Shown here piece by piece: positions 16,982-24,782 of a stretch of DNA of 33,119 nucleotides (its first letter is position 1; each line of letters starts with the position of its first letter). The translations under genes and the position numbers were made by a program. Under the pieces are notes generated by a model. That model saw only the letters and a list, made by a program, of their open reading frames with translations, searched no databases and was not told the origin of the DNA. The DNA is taken from positions 1 to 33,119 of the forward strand of contig JAKFYH010000014.1 of NCBI GenBank assembly GCA_021730945.1, written 5' to 3'. The stretch comes from Acidobacteriota bacterium (GTDB lineage Bacteria; Acidobacteriota; Vicinamibacteria; Vicinamibacterales; UBA2999).

Positions 16982-17458
16982 GTGACCGACCTGTTCACCT
17001 CGATCGAGGGCTCGACTCTGGCCGCCTGGGTGCGGGAGTCGCCCTCGATCTGGGCCTACGCCACCATCCTCACCCTCCACACCGCCGGCCTCGCCATCGT
17101 CGTCGGCACCAACGTCGTGATCGACCTCCGCCTGCTCGGTTGGGCGCCAGGCATTCCCACTTCGGCGTTGCAATCGCTCGTGCCCATCATGTGGACCGGT
17201 TTCGCGATCAATTTCGCGTCGGGGGCACTCTTGTTCATCGCCGACGCCACGACCAAGTCCGGGCAGATCGTGTTCTGGGTGAAGTTGGTGTGCATCATCG
17301 TCGCCCTGCTCGTTGCGCGAGCCGTGGCGAAGCGACTCGGTCCGGCTGAAGCCGGACGCCACGTTGCTGCCGACTCGAACTTGCGACGGCTTGCGACACT
17401 ATCGCTCTTCCTCTGGGCAGCGGCCATCGTGGCCGGACGCCTCATGGCGTATCTGTAG
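16982..17458 (+). CDS. DUF6644-like membrane protein 1
   Basis: A 158-residue integral membrane protein starting at GTG 16982. About four hydrophobic helices are seen, with the family motif THLAGLAIVVGTN-like stretch LHTAGLAIVVGTNVVIDLRLLG, and LVPIMWTGFAINFASGALLF. It is paralogous to the next gene, sharing IDLRLLG/FDLRLMG and GFAIN. Before the last helix lies a segment LGPAEAGRHVAADSN that is encoded by a dispersed palindromic repeat (17334-17363) and is absent from the paralogue. No catalytic motif is visible. Confidence 0.75.
   Translation: MTDLFTSIEGSTLAAWVRESPSIWAYATILTLHTAGLAIVVGTNVVIDLRLLGWAPGIPTSALQSLVPIMWTGFAINFASGALLFIADATTKSGQIVFWVKLVCIIVALLVARAVAKRLGPAEAGRHVAADSNLRRLATLSLFLWAAAIVAGRLMAYL
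17334..17363. repeat. Dispersed palindrome inserted in a coding region ('RLKPDAT' repeat)
   Basis: TCCGGCTGAAGCCGGA (17341-17356) has 7-bp arms around GA. With its flanks it matches a repeat I recognise from Vicinamibacteria-type genomes, where out-of-frame translations give RLKPDAT or SGFSRTE; both appear here in other frames. It is read in frame inside the DUF6644-like protein. Confidence 0.6.
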
Positions 17459-17460
17459 CC

Positions 17461-17958
17461 ATGCCGGACCTGATGCCGTTCGCACAGTGGCTGCGCGCCA
17501 CCGCCGCCTCAGACTGGATCAACAGCAGCCGGTGGCTGTGGCCGCTGTGCGAGAGCCTGCATTTCATGGGGCTCAGCCTGCTGATTGGCATCACCGGGTT
17601 TTTCGACCTGCGGCTGATGGGTTTTTTCCAGCGCGTCTCGATCGGCGCGGCGCGCGCGCTGATGCCCGTCGCGCTGGCAGGATTCGCGATCAACGTGGTC
17701 ACGGGCCTCGTCTTCCTGATCGGGTTGCCCGAGCAGTACTTCAACAATCGCGTCTGGTGGTTCAAGGTCGCCTTCCTCGCGCTGGCCGGCCTCAACGCCG
17801 GCTTCTACGAGACGCGGCTGTCGGCCAAGGTGCTGGCTGTCGGGCCCGGCGGCGACCTGCCGCGAGCGGCGAAGCTGGTCGGCTTCGTCTCACTGGTATC
17901 GTGGTTCGCGGTGCTCTACTGCGGCCGGATGCTGGCGTTCATCGGCGACGCGTTCTAA
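17461..17958 (+). CDS. DUF6644-like membrane protein 2
   Basis: A 165-residue membrane protein, tandem paralogue of the preceding gene and starting two bases after its stop. Four helices are visible, with motifs WPLCESLHFMGLSLLIG, FFDLRLMGFF, PVALAGFAINVVTGLVF and VSWFAVLYCGRML. The Glu-Ser-x-His in the first helix (CESLHF) and a second Trp-rich segment (NNRVWWFKVAF) could be heme- or quinone-facing positions, but this is speculation. It belongs to the DUF6152/DUF6644 group and is probably expressed with it. Confidence 0.8.
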   Translation: MPDLMPFAQWLRATAASDWINSSRWLWPLCESLHFMGLSLLIGITGFFDLRLMGFFQRVSIGAARALMPVALAGFAINVVTGLVFLIGLPEQYFNNRVWWFKVAFLALAGLNAGFYETRLSAKVLAVGPGGDLPRAAKLVGFVSLVSWFAVLYCGRMLAFIGDAF

Positions 17959-18031
17959 GCCGCAGATTCAACGCAGACTACGCAATCAGACTGTGTCCGT
18001 CGATTCGGCCGTCATTTGACATGATAGATCC

Positions 18032-18997
18032 GTGAGAGTGGCCATCGTCGGTGCCGGCATCGCGGGGCTGTCGGCCGCGTCTGAACTTCGCAAACGCGGC
18101 CACCACGTCGTGGTGTTCGAGCGCGCGCGGGGGCCGGGCGGGCGGTGCGCCACCAGGCACGTGAGCGGGATCGAGATGCCCAAGAGCGCGGCCGGCGCCA
18201 CCCTCGCTTTCGATCACGGCGCACAGTACTTCACGGTACGTGACCCGCGTTTTCAGGTCGTGGTCGACGGCTGGCTGCGCGAGCGGGTGGCCGGTGTGTG
18301 GCCAGGCCGGCTGGTGAGCTTCGACAGCGAAGGCTGGGAAGATGTGGCCGGTCACACCGTCCGCTACGCCGGCCTGCCGGGCATGAGCGCCATCGCCTGG
18401 GCAATGGCCGGCACACTCGACGTGCAGTACGAGCAGCGCATTGAGTCGCTCGACCCGCTGCTCGCTCGGTTCGACCGGGTGATTGTCGCGGTGACGGCCG
18501 AGCAGGCCAGGCCGCTCGTGGCGCACATCCCCGACCTCTCATCACAGCTATCGCGCGTGGTCACCCGGCCATGCTGGGCGGTGCTGGCCGCATTCGACGA
18601 GCGGGTGGCCGCGCGCTTCGACGCCGCGTTCGTGCACGGCAGTCCGCTGGGCTGGGTGGCCCGCAACGGGTCGAAGCCCAAGCGGGAATGGAAGGTCGAG
18701 ACGTGGGTGCTGCACGCCACTGCAGCCTGGAGCACGGCGCACATCGACGACGACCCCGAGGTCGTCGGGTCATTCCTGATGGAAGCGTTCCACGACCTCG
18801 TCTCCTCGGGCCTGCCGCATGCGTTCTACGCCACGGCGCACCGCTGGCGTCACGCGGTCGCCGATCCGCCGCTGGCGGTGGGCGCGATTCATCACGCGCA
18901 ATCGCGAGTGACGCTGTGTGGAGATTGGTGCCTGGGGTCGCGGGTTGAAGATGCGTTTCTGAGCGGGTGTGCGGCGGCCTCAAGCCCCACGACCTAG
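18032..18997 (+). CDS. FAD-dependent amine oxidase-like / renalase-like oxidoreductase
   Basis: A 321-residue protein with an N-terminal dinucleotide-binding fold, VAIVGAGIAGLSAASEL (GxGxxG), an acidic strand end (VVVFERARGPGGRCATR) and the DHGAQYFTVRD motif of the renalase/NAD(P)-FAD amine oxidase-like group. The C-terminal FAD motif is LCGDWCLGSRVEDAFLSG. GTG 18032 gives the exact family start. Enzymes of this group oxidise amines or dihydronicotinamide side products; the substrate here is unknown. A TTGACATGATAG stretch about 15 bases upstream may belong to its promoter, but the two boxes are too close to call. It converges on the DUF4203-like gene with an 11-bp gap. Confidence 0.88.
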   Translation: MRVAIVGAGIAGLSAASELRKRGHHVVVFERARGPGGRCATRHVSGIEMPKSAAGATLAFDHGAQYFTVRDPRFQVVVDGWLRERVAGVWPGRLVSFDSEGWEDVAGHTVRYAGLPGMSAIAWAMAGTLDVQYEQRIESLDPLLARFDRVIVAVTAEQARPLVAHIPDLSSQLSRVVTRPCWAVLAAFDERVAARFDAAFVHGSPLGWVARNGSKPKREWKVETWVLHATAAWSTAHIDDDPEVVGSFLMEAFHDLVSSGLPHAFYATAHRWRHAVADPPLAVGAIHHAQSRVTLCGDWCLGSRVEDAFLSGCAAASSPTT

Positions 18998-19008
18998 GAC
19001 CCGAGTCC

Positions 19009-19653
19009 TTACTCCTTCGGAAGCCCCTTCTTCTTGTTTGGCTTCACGACCCGGCCCCGGTCGCCGCCGGTCCAGCGCATTTGCACCAGTGTGCCAAACG
19101 CGCCCAGCCCAATCCAGGCCCACGGCAACCACGACATCCCGGGTGCCGGGTTCAAGGGATACGCCACCCACACGTCGCCCTGCGCGGCCGCCTTCAGCGG
19201 GCCACTATCCCCCATCAACGCCAGGCCGCCGACCAGCAGCGTCCAGGCGCCGCCGAACGCCGTGCCCAGGATGATCACGTAGCGCTGCAGCCAGGTCGCC
19301 AGCACCGCGCCGGCCACCGAGAACAGGACCACGATAAATGGGTGCGGGTCGCCTTCGACCTGCGTCCAGATCACATTGACAATCAGCGCGCCGATGCCGG
19401 CGCCAACCAGCGCCACGCCCACGAAGTAGGCGGCCAGCAGCAGGGCCGCGCCGGCGATGCCGCCGACCAGGGCGCCAATCACCATCGGCGTGGTGTCGGT
19501 GGCACCAAACAGCGAACTGGCGGCCAGCGCGCCGATGATGAAACCAAACAGGCCCAGCACCACCTTGAACAGGCGGTAGCCGAGGAAGCAGGCGAGAAAC
19601 CCGCCGGCCAGCAGGACGGCGGCCGCTGGGACTTGATAGGCGGCGGGAAGCAT
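19009..19653 (-). CDS. DUF4203/TMEM198-like membrane protein
   Basis: A 214-residue membrane protein beginning MLPAAYQVPAAAVLLAGG. About six to seven hydrophobic helices with Gly-rich repeats (GYRLFKVVLGLFGFIIGALA, GALVGGIAGAALLLAAYFVGVALVGAGIGAL) match the DUF4203/TMEM198 fold, ending in a basic tail (KPNKKKGLPKE). The frame is open upstream, but that part overlaps recR. It is the last gene of the ffs-dnaX-ybaB-recR group, 13 bp after recR. The function is unknown and it is probably a passenger of the operon. Confidence 0.8.
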   Translation of the reverse strand: MLPAAYQVPAAAVLLAGGFLACFLGYRLFKVVLGLFGFIIGALAASSLFGATDTTPMVIGALVGGIAGAALLLAAYFVGVALVGAGIGALIVNVIWTQVEGDPHPFIVVLFSVAGAVLATWLQRYVIILGTAFGGAWTLLVGGLALMGDSGPLKAAAQGDVWVAYPLNPAPGMSWLPWAWIGLGAFGTLVQMRWTGGDRGRVVKPNKKKGLPKE

Positions 19654-19666
19654 GGGGTAGCCGATT

Positions 19667-20263
19667 CTACACTTCCCGGCGCCCGTCCATCGCTTTCCCG
19701 ACCGTGAGGTCGTCGGCGTAGTCGATGTCGCTACCGACCGGGATCCCGGTGGCAATGCGCGTAACCTTGACGCCGAGCGGCTTGAGCAGCCGCGCCAGGT
19801 AGATGGCCGTCGCCTCGCCCTCGACGGTGGGATTGGTGGCGAGAATCACTTCATCGACGCCGTCCACGCCAATCCGCGCGAGCAGGCCCTTGATCTTGAG
19901 GTCGTCCGGGCCGACGCCCTGCAGCGGCGAGATGGCGCCCATCAAGACGTGAAACACGCCCTTGAAGCCGCCGGTGCGGTCCACGACATTCACGTTCTGG
20001 GGTTCTTCGACCACGCAAATGACGCGGTGATCGCGGCCCTCGTCGCCGCACATCGGGCACGGGTCGCTGTCGGTGATGTTGTTGCAGGTAGTGCAGTAGG
20101 TGACGCGATCCTTGACCTCGCGGATGGCCTGGCACAGCCGCTCGGTTTCCTCGCGCGGCGTGCGCAGGATATGAAAGGCCAGCCGCTGGGCGCTCTTGGC
20201 GCCCACGCCGGGCAATCGCTTGAACTCGTCGACCAGGTCCTGCAGGGACTGGGGCAGGGACAT
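19667..20263 (-). CDS. recR: Recombination mediator RecR
   Basis: A 198-residue RecR, which acts with RecF/RecO to load RecA at single-strand gaps. The helix-hairpin-helix ([21 protein letters not shown]) is at about 10-30, the C4 zinc finger is Cys57, Cys60, Cys69 and Cys72 (CTTC and CPMC), and the Toprim domain follows with [11 protein letters not shown] and the Walker-like [13 protein letters not shown]. The length is normal. Its ATG overlaps the ybaB stop by one base (TGATG), the usual coupling of these two genes. Confidence 0.97.
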   Translation of the reverse strand: MSLPQSLQDLVDEFKRLPGVGAKSAQRLAFHILRTPREETERLCQAIREVKDRVTYCTTCNNITDSDPCPMCGDEGRDHRVICVVEEPQNVNVVDRTGGFKGVFHVLMGAISPLQGVGPDDLKIKGLLARIGVDGVDEVILATNPTVEGEATAIYLARLLKPLGVKVTRIATGIPVGSDIDYADDLTVGKAMDGRREV

Positions 20264-20559
20264 CAGAGTCCCGGGAGGCCCATGCCGCCGAGCATGCCGC
20301 CCATCTTGTGCTTCATCGCTTCATCGACCTTGCGATGCGCATCGTTGACGGCGGCCACGATGAGATCCTGGAGCATGGCGATATCGTCCTTCGACACCAC
20401 CTCGGGATCGATGGCCAGCCGCTGGAGGTGCTTGTGGCCGTTCACGGTCACGGTAACCATGCCGCCGCCGGCATCGCCCTGCACGGTCAACTGCGACATC
20501 TCCTGCTGCAGGCGCTCCTGCATCTCCTGCGCCTGCTTCATCATGTTCTGGATGTTCAT
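20263..20559 (-). CDS. ybaB: YbaB/EbfC nucleoid-associated protein
   Basis: A 98-residue YbaB/EbfC family DNA-binding protein, which dimerises into a tweezers shape. It begins [20 protein letters not shown], a long coiled helix, then the strand [21 protein letters not shown], and ends with a helix containing [12 protein letters not shown] and a GMGGMxGMGLPGL-type tail. The start codon at 20559 is followed upstream by a 70-bp heptamer array that fills the whole gap to dnaX, so the ribosome binding site must be supplied by the array (AGGA in most units, AAGA in the two nearest). Confidence 0.96.
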   Translation of the reverse strand: MNIQNMMKQAQEMQERLQQEMSQLTVQGDAGGGMVTVTVNGHKHLQRLAIDPEVVSKDDIAMLQDLIVAAVNDAHRKVDEAMKHKMGGMLGGMGLPGL

Positions 20560-20560
20560 T

Positions 20561-20630
20561 GGGTCTTGGGTCTTGGGTCCTGGGTCCTGGGTCCTGAGTC
20601 CTGGGTCCTGAGTCCTGGGTCCTGGGTCCT
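20561..20630 (-). repeat. Ten-unit heptamer array, sense unit CAGGACC
   Basis: Ten contiguous 7-base units read GGGTCCT, GAGTCCT or GGGTCTT on +, which is CAGGACC in phase on the transcribed minus strand. The array spans the entire dnaX-ybaB gap: the dnaX TAG (20629-20631) lies at one edge and the ybaB ATG (20557-20559) at the other. The periodicity is perfect, with only base substitutions between units. Confidence 0.92.
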
Positions 20631-22413
20631 AGCGCTCTTCAATCGTCGTCTTGTCGACCGGGAAGATCTCCAGCACGGCCTGCACCGTGGCATTCGCCAT
20701 CGCCTCCGCCTTCACGTCGTCCGGAGTTCCCGGCTTCGCGGCGGCAGACTGGCTCCGGGGCGCTGCCACCGGCGACCCCAGGGTACTCGGTGCCGGCGCA
20801 GCCGGCGCATCACCCTCGGCGACGACGATCGTAATCGGGACGGCGCGGCCCGCCACCTTCTCGGCGATCGTCGACAGCCAGGCCTTCTGATCGTCGCACT
20901 GCCCCTTCGCGTTCTTCTTGTTCGCCTGGAACGAAAAGACGATGCGGTCGGCGGACACGTCAATCGAATGGGCGGACGCCACTACCAAATTGTAGAACGT
21001 CGACTTTCCGGCCTTGATCTCACTGAGGAAAGCATCTTTGAGACCGCCGACGGGATCGGTGCCTAGGGTGCGTACGGTGCCGGGGGTGCCGGGGTTGGTG
21101 CCGGGTGCCGGTGCCGGTGCCGTCGTTGCCGGTGCCGCTGCTGGCGCCTTGGCACCCGGCGGTGGCACCTTAGGCACGGCCGGCGCACTGGGCACCGCCC
21201 CCCTTGGCACATTAGGCACTGTACGCACCCTAGGCACCTGTGCCTGTGGCTGTGCCTGTGGCTGTGCCTGTGGTGCCGCTCGTTCGGCAAGGCCAAGCAA
21301 TTCGCCGAGCGGGACGAGCTTGCGAAGATGCATCAACCTGAGGAGCCCCATCTCAAGGTTGTAGCGCGGCTGGTCCGAGACCCGAATCTCCTGCTCGGTC
21401 CTGGTCAGCAAGTCGAACGCGCGCAGCAGGTCTTCGCGCGACCACTGGCCGGCCATGGCGAGCAGGCGTTCGCGCTCGGCATCGGCGGCGACGTCGGGAT
21501 CGGACGCGCGCTTGGGATCGACCGACAGGATCAGCAGGTCGCGGGTGGCGCGCGCCAGTTCGCGGCACAGCAGCCGCAGGTCGTAGCCGCGCTCGATCGC
21601 GCGCTCGACCAGCGCGAACGCCGCCGCCGCATCCTCGCCCACCACGGCCTCGAGCATGTCGAACACCAGGTCGCGCCCAACCAGGCCGAGCACAGTGACC
21701 ACGTCTTCAACGGTGATCTCGTCGCCGGCGAACGCGCGCACCTGGTCGAAGGCGCTCAGCGAGTCGCGCATGCTGCCTTCGCCGGCCCGCGCCAGCAACA
21801 GCAGGCCGGCTTCGGGAATTTCGATCTTCTCTTCGCTGGCGATCAGGCGCAGCCGGTCGGCCACCACCTTGGCCGAGATGGTCCGGAACTCGTAGACCTG
21901 CGAGCGCGACAGCACGGTGTCGGGAATCTTGTGCTGCTCGGTCGTCGCCATCATGAAGATGACGTGCGGCGGCGGCTCCTCGATCGACTTCAGCAGGGCA
22001 TTGAACGACGAAGCCGACAGCATGTGGACTTCGTCGATGATGAAGACCTTGTAGCGGTTGCGGACCGGCGCGATCGACAGCCCCTCGACAATGACCTCGC
22101 GAACGTTATCGACGCCGGTATGGGTGGCGGCATCGATTTCCAGCACGTCGATGTCGCGGCCCTCGGCAATCTCGATACACGCGTCGCACACGCCGCACGG
22201 CTCCGGCGTCGGCCCCTTCGCGCAGCAGAGCGCGCGCGCGAGAATGCGGGCGGTGGTCGTCTTGCCGCAGCCGCGCGGGCCCGACAACACGAACGCCTGG
22301 GCAATGCGCTTGCTCTTCAGCGCATTCTTGAGGGTGCGGGTGACCGCCTGCTGCCCGAGCACATCCTCGAAGGTTTGCGGACGCCACTTGCGGGCGAGGA
22401 CTTGGTAGGCCAT
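20629..22413 (-). CDS. dnaX: DNA polymerase III subunit gamma/tau
   Basis: A 594-residue clamp-loader ATPase. Start ATG 22413 gives MAYQVLARKWRPQ; the frame is open further upstream into the SRP RNA gene. Walker A is GPRGCGKT (45-52), the zinc site is Cys64, Cys73, Cys76 and Cys79, Walker B is IIDEVHML (Asp127, Glu128), and the sensor/arginine-finger motif is SRS (169-171) instead of the usual SRC. Domain III follows to about 370, then a Pro/Ala/Gln-rich linker (about 375-465) with a repeated Q-A-Q-P pattern, then a tau-like C-terminal domain (about 470-594). No frameshift signal was recognised, so a separate gamma is not predicted. Confidence 0.96.
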   Translation of the reverse strand: MAYQVLARKWRPQTFEDVLGQQAVTRTLKNALKSKRIAQAFVLSGPRGCGKTTTARILARALCCAKGPTPEPCGVCDACIEIAEGRDIDVLEIDAATHTGVDNVREVIVEGLSIAPVRNRYKVFIIDEVHMLSASSFNALLKSIEEPPPHVIFMMATTEQHKIPDTVLSRSQVYEFRTISAKVVADRLRLIASEEKIEIPEAGLLLLARAGEGSMRDSLSAFDQVRAFAGDEITVEDVVTVLGLVGRDLVFDMLEAVVGEDAAAAFALVERAIERGYDLRLLCRELARATRDLLILSVDPKRASDPDVAADAERERLLAMAGQWSREDLLRAFDLLTRTEQEIRVSDQPRYNLEMGLLRLMHLRKLVPLGELLGLAERAAPQAQPQAQPQAQVPRVRTVPNVPRGAVPSAPAVPKVPPPGAKAPAAAPATTAPAPAPGTNPGTPGTVRTLGTDPVGGLKDAFLSEIKAGKSTFYNLVVASAHSIDVSADRIVFSFQANKKNAKGQCDDQKAWLSTIAEKVAGRAVPITIVVAEGDAPAAPAPSTLGSPVAAPRSQSAAAKPGTPDDVKAEAMANATVQAVLEIFPVDKTTIEER

Positions 22414-22429
22414 TTGAACAGGGAAACTC

Positions 22430-22527
22430 GGCCCGGAGGTCCAGAGCACATCACGGAAACGACTTAGCGCTGCTGCCTTCCGGCCCTGACGCGATTCGCC
22501 GCCCTGAGATTGCCGAGGTTCCGGGCC
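22430..22527 (-). ncRNA. ffs: Signal recognition particle RNA, small bacterial type
   Basis: The minus strand carries the universally conserved domain IV core GTCAGGGCCGGAAGGCAGCA (the GGAA tetraloop and the asymmetric loop bound by Ffh). The ends pair perfectly: GGCCCGGA at the 5' end (22527-22520) and TCCGGGCC at the 3' end (22437-22430), giving a 98-nt hairpin RNA. It lies 16 bp before the dnaX start, a synteny (scr/ffs-dnaX-ybaB-recR) known in other bacteria. Confidence 0.95.
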
Positions 22528-22535
22528 GAATCGTC

Positions 22536-22541
22536 AGTGTA
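22536..22541 (-). promoter_or_regulatory. -10 box of ffs promoter
   Basis: TACACT on the minus strand lies eight bases before the 5' end of the SRP RNA, the correct distance for its -10 box. The -35 position holds only a weak TTCGGC. The dnaX operon may share this promoter by read-through, as no terminator is visible between the two. Confidence 0.5.
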
Positions 22542-22767
22542 CCACCAGCAGCCGGGCGGCCGAAACCGCCAGGGTGGGCGCCCACCGCGCGCACGCCTGG
22601 CGCACACCCCGCACACCCGCCGGCAACCGCCTAAGTCGTTATTCCACAACCACTTGATTCAGCGGCCCGGCGGCACTCATCTTGCTCTCGTGATAGTCGA
22701 CATGATCCACTTCCCGCCCGGCGGCCACGGCGACACTGAACTGTTCGGCGAACCCGACCGTCTCAGC

Positions 22768-23817
22768 ATGCTCAGCCTGGCCGCGCACGTCATCGTCATT
22801 GATGACGAGCCACAGAACGTGCAGTTGCTGATCGCGACGCTCAATCGTGCCGGCTTCCATTCGGTCACCGGTATCACCGATGCGCGGTCCCTGCCGGGCC
22901 TGGTGATCTCGGAACCACCCGACCTGGTCATCACCGACCTGCACATGCCCGACTGCGATGGCTTTGGCGTGCTGGAGATCCTCTCGCCCCTGATCAACCA
23001 GGAGCGCCTGCCCGTGCTGATGGTCACCGGCGACGGCTCACGCGATGCGCGCCAGCGGGCGCTGACGCTCGGGGCAAAAGATTTCGTCACCAAGCCGTTC
23101 GACCTGGTCGAGGTCCTCTTGCGGGTCCGTAACCTGCTCGAGAGCCGCATGCTGTTCCAGGACCTGCGCAAGCAGAACCGGACGCTGCTCGAATCGGCCG
23201 TCGGCACCAATCGCGAACTGGAGTCGACCCGGCTGGAAATGATCGAACGGCTCGCGCTCGCCGCCGAGTACCGCGACGATGAGACCAACCAGCACAACCT
23301 GCGAGTGGGCGAACTGGCGGCCAAGCTGGCGCTACGAATCGGCATGACGCCGGAAGAGGCCGGGTTGCTCCGTCGCGCCGCGGCCTTGCACGACATCGGC
23401 AAGATTGGCGTGCCCGACGCGTTGTTGCGAAAAGCCGGCCCGCTCACCGAGGGCGAGCAGCGCGTCATGCGCACCCACACCAGTATCGGCGCCCGCATTC
23501 TCGGCGGCAGCCAGAGCCCGCTGCTGCAACTCGCCGAGAAGGTGGCCGAGTCGCACCACGAGCGCTACGACGGCAGCGGGTACCCGAAAGGCCTGGCCGG
23601 CGTCAGCATCCCGATCGCCGGCCGCATCGTCGCGGTCGCCGATGCCTTCGATGCGATCACCAACGATCGCCCTTACCGCAAGGGGCGAAGCGTCGACCAG
23701 GCCCTGCAGATTCTGCGCGAAGAGGCCGGCCGCCAATACGATGCGCGGTTGATCGATGCGCTGCTGGCGATCGTCGAGGCTCAGGTATCGAGCAACGCCG
23801 AGGCCAGCCTGGCATAG
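22768..23817 (+). CDS. Response regulator with HD-GYP phosphodiesterase domain
   Basis: A 349-residue two-domain regulator. The receiver domain (about 5-125) has the acidic pair Asp12-Asp13, phospho-acceptor Asp57 (VITDLHMPD), Thr87 and Lys109 (FVTKPFD). A coiled linker (about 130-170) joins the HD-GYP domain with His208-Asp209 (HDIGKIGVPD), His263-His264 and Gly271-Tyr272-Pro273 (HHERYDGSGYP). HD-GYP enzymes hydrolyse cyclic di-GMP, so a partner kinase probably controls c-di-GMP levels through it. No kinase gene is adjacent. ATG 22768 is preferred; ATG 22702 would add 22 residues. Its end overlaps the end of dapE by 37 bases, tail to tail. Confidence 0.93.
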   Translation: MLSLAAHVIVIDDEPQNVQLLIATLNRAGFHSVTGITDARSLPGLVISEPPDLVITDLHMPDCDGFGVLEILSPLINQERLPVLMVTGDGSRDARQRALTLGAKDFVTKPFDLVEVLLRVRNLLESRMLFQDLRKQNRTLLESAVGTNRELESTRLEMIERLALAAEYRDDETNQHNLRVGELAAKLALRIGMTPEEAGLLRRAAALHDIGKIGVPDALLRKAGPLTEGEQRVMRTHTSIGARILGGSQSPLLQLAEKVAESHHERYDGSGYPKGLAGVSIPIAGRIVAVADAFDAITNDRPYRKGRSVDQALQILREEAGRQYDARLIDALLAIVEAQVSSNAEASLA

Positions 23818-24782
23818 ATGTCGACGGCCTGATCGAGCTCGGCGATCGACACGTGCTCTCGGTCGGTGTGCGCCACGTGGATCGAGCCCGGGCCCAGCAG
23901 GAGCGGTGTGCCCCAGTTAGACAGGAACGGAATGTCGCTGAAATACGAGAACACGGCGGTCTCGAACCCCGCCACCGTATGCAGACGGCTCGCGGGCAGT
24001 TCCAGAATTTCTTCGACCGCCACTCGATCCTTCAGCGCCGCGGCCAGAGTCGCCCGGATCGGCGCGTGCTCGCCCACCGTGCGGAAGAACACCTCGGCTT
24101 CGGCACTGGGCGGAATCACGTTGGGTGCCACGCCGCCCTTGATCACACCCACCGTGTAGTGCGTCGTGCCCAGCAGGGGATCCGACGGCCAGTCGGCCGC
24201 GCGCAACGCCATCAGGCAATCCAGCAGCTTTTCGATCGCCGACTCGCCCAGCTCGGGATAGCCGGAGTGAGCGGCTTTGCCGGCCGCGGTCAGCCGCACG
24301 CGAAACGCGCCCCGGGTCGCCGCACCCAGCCGCAGGTCGGTGGGCTCGCCGTTGATCAGGTAGCGCGCCTTCGAGGCAATCTTGTTGGCCGCCTTGGCGC
24401 CGTCGCTGCCGCGCTCCTCGCCGGCCACGAACACCAGGCCAATGCGAGTCTCGCCGCCGGCGCGCAGCCGCTCGGCGGCCGCCACCTGCGCGGCAAGGAT
24501 GCCCTTGGCATCGCAGGCGCCGCGCCCGAACAGCAGGTCGCCCTCGATTCGGCTCGGAAAGAACGGCGGCACGCAATCGAAGTGGGTCGAGAACACCACT
24601 TCGGGTTCGCCGACGGCGGCGATCACGTTGGTGCGGCCGTGACCAAGCGGCTGCTCCAGCACCGAGTAGCCGCGGTCGCGCAAGTACTGCGCCAGCACGC
24701 TCGCCACCTGGCCCTCCTGGCCGGTGGTCGATTCGATGTCGATCAGCTGGCGCGCAAGAGAAACATGGTCTACCGGATCCAC
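23781..24782 (-). CDS. dapE: M20 deacylase, DapE/ArgE-like
   Basis: A 333-residue M20-family metallo-amidohydrolase. Metal and catalytic residues are in place: His67 and Asp69 (STHFDCVPP), Asp91 (GRGACDAKG), Glu122-Glu123 (AGEERGSDGA), Glu146 (NGEPTD) and His305 (HVAHTD). The start GTG 24782 overlaps the dapD stop by 13 bases, and no other start is available. As the last gene of an asd-lysC-dapB-dapA-dapD operon it most likely removes the succinyl group from N-succinyl-diaminopimelate. It is shorter than typical DapE (about 375), and by sequence it could also be an acetylornithine/acetyl-lysine deacetylase, so the gene symbol rests on context. Confidence 0.8.
   Translation of the reverse strand: MDPVDHVSLARQLIDIESTTGQEGQVASVLAQYLRDRGYSVLEQPLGHGRTNVIAAVGEPEVVFSTHFDCVPPFFPSRIEGDLLFGRGACDAKGILAAQVAAAERLRAGGETRIGLVFVAGEERGSDGAKAANKIASKARYLINGEPTDLRLGAATRGAFRVRLTAAGKAAHSGYPELGESAIEKLLDCLMALRAADWPSDPLLGTTHYTVGVIKGGVAPNVIPPSAEAEVFFRTVGEHAPIRATLAAALKDRVAVEEILELPASRLHTVAGFETAVFSYFSDIPFLSNWGTPLLLGPGSIHVAHTDREHVSIAELDQAVDIYARLASALLDT

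Noticed and set aside
18995-19011. Terminator between the FAD oxidoreductase and the DUF4203-like gene
   Set aside because: Only a 5-bp stem (AGGAC/GTCCT) without a T-tract; too weak to call.
20561-20630. CRISPR-like array
   Set aside because: The units are 7 bp and contiguous without spacers, and no cas genes are present.
21061-21280. Tandem repeat in dnaX counted as another heptamer array
   Set aside because: The periods here are 6, 9 and 12 bp, in step with codons, as expected for a selected Pro/Ala/Gln linker rather than the 7-8 bp junction arrays.
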